The notes beneath the pieces were generated by a model that made no database searches, was not told where the DNA came from, and saw nothing but the letters and a program-made list of their open reading frames with translations. Shown piece after piece: positions 60,081-64,000 of a stretch of DNA of 64,000 nt. Positions within the stretch are counted from its first letter, which is position 1. Each line of letters begins with the position of its first letter. The position numbers and the translations under genes were made by a program. This stretch comes from Hermodice carunculata (lineage: Eukaryota; Annelida; Polychaeta; Eunicida; Amphinomidae), in the NCBI GenBank assembly GCA_964020975.1, contig OZ026616.1, positions 85,299,868-85,363,867 on the forward strand. The letters run 5' to 3'.

Positions 60081-61874
60081 CTAATCCTCCACATCTCTGC
60101 CCTGGGCCTGGCTGGCCCTGTAATTTTGAAGGGTGTGATACAGGCGGAAGCAGGGGTCCACACACAAGGGTTTTTCACACTCTGGGCACCAGTAGCGTGT
60201 TTCTCTTCGTTTCCGCGATTCCCCCTTTGTGTGTCTGGTGCCTGCTGCAGGGCTACACACAACACACACACGACAGGGTCGTGGGTTCTTTGCCCCTGGT
60301 GCTGGGGGGATGGCTTGAGGAAAGTGCCTGTCTATTAGCCGTCTTTCGGGTGCGCCTGTATGCCTCCGACCCTTTGCACAATGTTGTGGGGCATATGAGA
60401 CCAACTGCCGACCAAGTTCACGTCGAAAATCGTACTGACTTAACAGTTTTGCACCACTGGCAGAACTGCACTGTTTATACATGATAAAAGCATTTGTTAT
60501 GGCCATATTCAAGATGGCAAATGCCAGCTTTTTCCACCATTTTTGGGTTTTGCGTATGAATGTGTTGTATTTGTTCAACTGATCATTGCGATCTACCCCT
60601 CCCATATACAGATTATAATCCAATATTGCAGTGGGCTTCACAATAGGTTCCCCAGAAACATGTTCAACTTTATTTGTGACAGTCATTGTACCCTTGTGAA
60701 TTGTGGATAGCATCGACACTTCGCGTTTGTCCTTCCATTTGATAGCAGTCAAGTTCCCCCTCTGTCTATAGATCATTTCTCCTTTTTTCAGTTTTGTTGA
60801 TTTCAATGCAACTGGCATTTCTTTTCTATTCAGTCGCACAGTACCTACAGCTAAAGTTTGTTTTGCGTACAGGTCATCAAACAACTTGGGACTGGTATAA
60901 AAATTGTCTACATATATTTCGTAGCCTTTATTCAACAGATCGCACCGGGAAAGCAGACCCATTACCACATCGTAGGTGTGACCTAGATTTGCGTCCGCAT
61001 CTGGGTTTGGGTCATAATCTTTGCCGGTGTAAACGTCTGCAGTGAGAATATATCCATTGGTCGAATCGCAAATCGAGTACATTTTCATTCCAAATTTGTC
61101 TGGTTTGTTCGGAAGGTATTGTTTGAAAATTAATCTTCCCTTCCAAGGCACCATACCCTCATCTACTGATATCTGTTTCTGGGGCGTGTACACTCGGCGA
61201 AAGTTGTGATTGGCTTCATCATAAAGTGGCCGGACCTTGAATAAAGGGTCATGATCCGTGTTGCCACGGGGCACAAAGTTTTCATTATTGTTCACGTGGA
61301 AGAACTGCAGGATTGATAAAAATCGATCCCGGCTCATAGTATTGCCAAATATTGGTGTAGAAATGACAGAATCAATGGACCAATACTTCTCCAGGTGTGG
61401 TTTTTCTATGAGACCGCTCAACACCAACAAGCCAAACCACGCCTTCATTTCCGCATTTGTTGTGGGTTGCCACAAGTTCATGCGATCGTGTTGAGATAAA
61501 ACACCACGTTGGGCCCGCTGTTGTTGGGCATATCTATTTGTTTCAATACAAAAAGTCTCAAATTGATTATCGGGAATGAATAAGTTCAAAAAGTCAAGCG
61601 GGGAAGAGCCAGACGCATGTATGTTTACACCTGGGCGCCCAGTGAATGGCACTCGCTCTGGGTCATCATTTGACCTTGACCAATTCATCGCCGTATCGGT
61701 GTCAAAATCTTTGTCATTGTCCAGATCTGGTACTGCAAATGTACCACAACGCTTAGATAAATCTTCTACAGATTCATTTTGAAGGTCAAAACCTTCAAAC
61801 TCGGCTTCAGAATCCGAGTCCGCAAAGAATTCGCGGCCCCATGCACGAGCCTCATCGAACTCAGCGCCCGCCAT
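60081..61874 (-). CDS. piggyBac transposase, 597 aa, intact
   Basis: Cut-and-paste transposase acting at TTAA sites. An acidic N-terminal region (1-70, many D/E) precedes the DDE_Tnp_1_7 core (about 90-470). Catalytic aspartates are D238 (in ISVDEGMVPWKGR), D323 (in YEIYVDNFYTSPK) and D428 (in MGGVDRNDQLNKY), matching the DDD triad of piggyBac. The C-terminal cysteine-rich zinc domain (534-580) shows C534-x2-C537, C540, H548, C563-x2-C566, C571, C575 and H580, the cross-brace finger that binds the terminal repeats. Length is normal for the family (about 570-610). The start at 61,874 has a strong context (CCAAAATGG). There is no stop or frameshift, and the gene is intronless. Domestication as a host PGBD gene is unlikely, since termini and target duplications are intact. 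Several plus-strand open frames here are shadows. Confidence 0.95.
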   Translation of the reverse strand: MAGAEFDEARAWGREFFADSDSEAEFEGFDLQNESVEDLSKRCGTFAVPDLDNDKDFDTDTAMNWSRSNDDPERVPFTGRPGVNIHASGSSPLDFLNLFIPDNQFETFCIETNRYAQQQRAQRGVLSQHDRMNLWQPTTNAEMKAWFGLLVLSGLIEKPHLEKYWSIDSVISTPIFGNTMSRDRFLSILQFFHVNNNENFVPRGNTDHDPLFKVRPLYDEANHNFRRVYTPQKQISVDEGMVPWKGRLIFKQYLPNKPDKFGMKMYSICDSTNGYILTADVYTGKDYDPNPDADANLGHTYDVVMGLLSRCDLLNKGYEIYVDNFYTSPKLFDDLYAKQTLAVGTVRLNRKEMPVALKSTKLKKGEMIYRQRGNLTAIKWKDKREVSMLSTIHKGTMTVTNKVEHVSGEPIVKPTAILDYNLYMGGVDRNDQLNKYNTFIRKTQKWWKKLAFAILNMAITNAFIMYKQCSSASGAKLLSQYDFRRELGRQLVSYAPQHCAKGRRHTGAPERRLIDRHFPQAIPPAPGAKNPRPCRVCVVCSPAAGTRHTKGESRKRRETRYWCPECEKPLCVDPCFRLYHTLQNYRASQAQGRDVED

Positions 61875-61880
61875 TTTGGA
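61862..61880 (-). promoter_or_regulatory. YY1/TIS-like element overlapping the transposase start codon
   Basis: AAAATGGCGGGCGC on the coding strand places ATG inside an ATGGCGG core. In animals such elements act near the transcription start and often include the translation start. Motif match only. Confidence 0.35.
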
Positions 61881-62139
61881 TTTTTAATGTCGTCCCTGAC
61901 AACACTAAATTTGCATGTAAAATACATGTACGCATGCGTATTTCTTCAAGGTCAAACAACCGCCAATAGCAAGTTTACATTACTAGGTTCATTTCTGAGA
62001 AAGACCAATCGAAACCAATGGAAAATTCCCACGCAGCCGACGCTATAAATAAATTTCATTCATAAACGTGTTTACACGGTCTCGGTGCCTACGGAAGGTA
62101 CCGCTTGCACGTGTTAACACGGTCCCCGCGTAATTAGGG

Positions 62140-62520
62140 TTAAACCTTGCCTACCCTCATACAGGACTATGATCCTGTGCAATATTAAAGCCCTGGCTCA
62201 AAAACTTACAATCATGCAGAAACTATTAGTTTTAATGCGGCTCTGTGATCTTGGCAATAGATCAAGGTCACGTATCTTCAAATTGACCTAAACCTAAGTT
62301 AGTAACATTATCATACCTAGTTTGATTTAATTTGGCGAAACCCTTTTTGAGTTATCTACGTCAAAATTCACTCATGTGGCTCTGTGACCTTGGGAATTGG
62401 GTCAAGGTAACACATCTTAAAACCTGAACTAGACCTTCATGCAAATGATTATTCTACCAAGTTTGATTAAATTAGGTGAAATTCTTGAGTAATTGCATCT
62501 GCATCGAAGTGCTCAAGAAC
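62140..62520. repeat. 144-bp tandem array, right part
   Basis: Resumes the array at TTAA 62,140-62,143 with TTAAACCTTGCCTA. Cores are TCAAGGTCA at 62,262 and TCAAGGTAA at 62,402. After subtraction of 2,856 bp (element plus one TTAA) their spacing from 59,268 is 138 and 140 bp, so the phase of the array is preserved. Confidence 0.85.
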
Positions 62521-64000
62521 AAGACTAAGAAAAAGAAGGGAAAGAAAAGAATACAAAAACAGTGCATGTATGTCCCCATGTTGCACGGAGACACATAATT
62601 AACTATTCAGTTGGGTCAGCTTTCAAGTGTTCTACACTTACTGTAATTTCAAATGTTGATCACAATTTTGTTTACTTAATTTTAAATGTTGACACATGCT
62701 TCAGTCAGGCAGTCCAAAGTTAAAGGGCAATTGCTACAAATTGTCAAGGTCAGCTTGTCAATGTGACCCCAATAATGACATCAAACAGTTTAAGTGTCAC
62801 CATGATGTTTGAACCATTTGTCTTATTTCTGGGCGAAACTTCCTTTTCATGTTTAAGTGTAGCCCACATTGCACTTAAGAGAAGCAAGCATCTCGGGGAT
62901 CATGGGTATAATAGTGATTTATTAAGATTGTCTGTGGAACTTGTGTTTACATAATTGATAGGTATACAACATTATGAGTGACAAACTGAGATACCAGAGT
63001 ATCCTTTAAGCCTTTACTGTACAGTCTATTGCAGCTCCTCTGCCAGGTATTTTGCAAAATAGTGTTTAAAGAATAGATAACTTAAGTTGCCTGTGATTTC
63101 ATATTTTTCCCCTTAAATCAATTCCATATGGTTGAGCTTTTAATTCAACTGTCGTCTTCATAGGGCAGCTAAACCATTACTTGCCAGCTAAGCTGTGATG
63201 AACATCATCACCAGTCAAAATAGTAATGTTGTCAGGGTAGACACACAATTGAATGATGACAATATCCTAAAGCACTTTATGTGCAAAGGACAGAAACCAG
63301 ACAAAGCCAGTACTAAAAAAATATTGATGTACCAAAGTATGACTGCTTTCATTTTGGATAAAGCTCATCAAGGGTGCCTGGGAACGGTTTAGGGTAATAC
63401 AATGTACTTGCTTGCATTTTTCATTTTTTTCCCAACATTACTACTCATTAGCAGTTACCGCTGAGGTTTCTGTAAACTTTCCAGTTGGCCAGTGGCTGGC
63501 CAGGTCTCCTTCTGCATTGGACACCTTTCTCACAGAAAGGAAATGTACTTAAAAATCACTTCTTATTACTGAAGACATTGTTCAATCTCTTTCAGACAGT
63601 AACTGGTGTGAAAGTGTTGAAATGCTAAAATTGTAAATTTACGACAGACTGCCTTCACTTGACAAAACTTACTTTCACTGAAATTTCACATTCTATGAAA
63701 TTTTTCACAATAATTATGAAATCATGGATTCGGTGTCAAACTTGTACCTTGGCAAATGCTTCTTTTCACGATATATACTTTTCAGTTCTGCTGACCAAAG
63801 GTCACAGAGCTTCTGCGATCAGTCATCCATCCCTAAACTTTTTGCCTATCAGCGCTATACAGTCCATCATTTTTCAGATAGCCCCACGCAACTTTCAGGA
63901 CTTATTAAGCCAACATGTCAGCTGCTGCAGACATACATCTAAACCCATACATTCTTTCACCCATATAATGGAAAAACAACAGGTATGTGTCACTTTAATA
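62521..64000. other. No exon recognised; probable NSE4 upstream intron
   Basis: I looked on the minus strand for the NSE4 exon that should end two bases into a codon ahead of YGSFEQG and found none. A block at about 63,475-63,535 has weak splice-like edges but does not resemble NSE4. The 5' exons probably lie beyond 64,000. Confidence 0.4.

Larger units (their letters stand above)
59288..62139 (-). mobile_element. Complete piggyBac transposon, 2,852 bp
   Basis: Flanked by TTAA at 59,284-59,287 and 62,140-62,143. Termini are CCCTATTCACGC and, inverted, CCCTAATTACGC (10 of 12 identical). A shared subterminal motif CACCGAGACC lies at 59,316-59,325 and, inverted, at 62,078-62,087. There are also direct repeats near each end: GCTGCAYTAATTTT twice on the left, GACCGTGTWAACACGT twice on the right. 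It carries one uninterrupted transposase gene with its own poly(A) signal. All parts expected for an autonomous element are present, so it is probably young. It sits in a 144-bp satellite array, likely in an NSE4 intron, with the transposase on the same strand as NSE4. Confidence 0.92.

Noticed and set aside
60071-60484. 137-codon plus-strand frame and several shorter ones up to 62,048
   Set aside because: Antisense shadows of the piggyBac transposase.
63475-63535. Minus-strand block considered as the missing upstream NSE4 exon
   Set aside because: None of the three frames resembles NSE4 and the phase before the next exon does not fit.

Overview
This is a piece of an AT-rich, intron-rich animal nuclear genome loaded with transposable elements, most likely from a marine invertebrate (hemichordate, echinoderm, lancelet or mollusc type; the sequence does not settle the phylum). 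Evidence: a metazoan host gene split into short exons with clean GT/AG introns, non-LTR retrotransposons, DIRS fossils, a piggyBac element, TTAA-flanked MITEs, long microsatellites, and dispersed ACAAG-headed and GGTCA-rich repeats of the kind common in such genomes. There is no sign of bacterial genes.

Layout. 1-19.4 kb has no gene I can support. It holds a truncated DIRS fossil (about 2.9-5.0 kb), long TA and AAT/GAA microsatellites, a 360-bp MITE with 50-bp inverted ends, and four members of a repeat family built of about 145-bp monomers. That family carries tetranucleotide microsatellites at its ends and, in one copy, a 3' hairpin followed by CTAG (Helitron/HINE-like). 19.4-26 kb holds two LINE fragments (one with a large internal deletion and nested insertions) and a direct duplication. 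26.2-31.2 kb is a second, more complete but broken DIRS fossil on the minus strand. 31.7-34.1 kb has four exon-like blocks of an unidentified minus-strand gene.

39.4-58.1 kb is the 3' half of a host gene, the Smc5/6-complex kleisin NSE4 (NSMCE4A-like), on the minus strand. Seven exons encode about 180 C-terminal residues; the 5' exons lie beyond the window or were not recognised. Its introns carry most of the interesting elements: a 41-bp minisatellite, TTAA MITEs, a 1.96-kb fold-back element with inward-facing promoter-like arms, a deleted two-gene element (SAP-domain exon plus THAP-domain exon facing each other between inverted termini), a 103-bp fold-back, and a LINE 3' end.

58.5-62.5 kb is an array of about eight 144-bp monomers, probably in an upstream NSE4 intron. 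It is split by an apparently complete piggyBac transposon (59,288-62,139) with TTAA target duplications, matching termini and an unbroken 597-codon transposase with all three catalytic aspartates. Removing the element restores the array phase.

The most notable systems are the piggyBac element in its reconstructible target, the microsatellite-bounded satellite elements, and two elements whose inverted ends each appear to carry a promoter firing inward.
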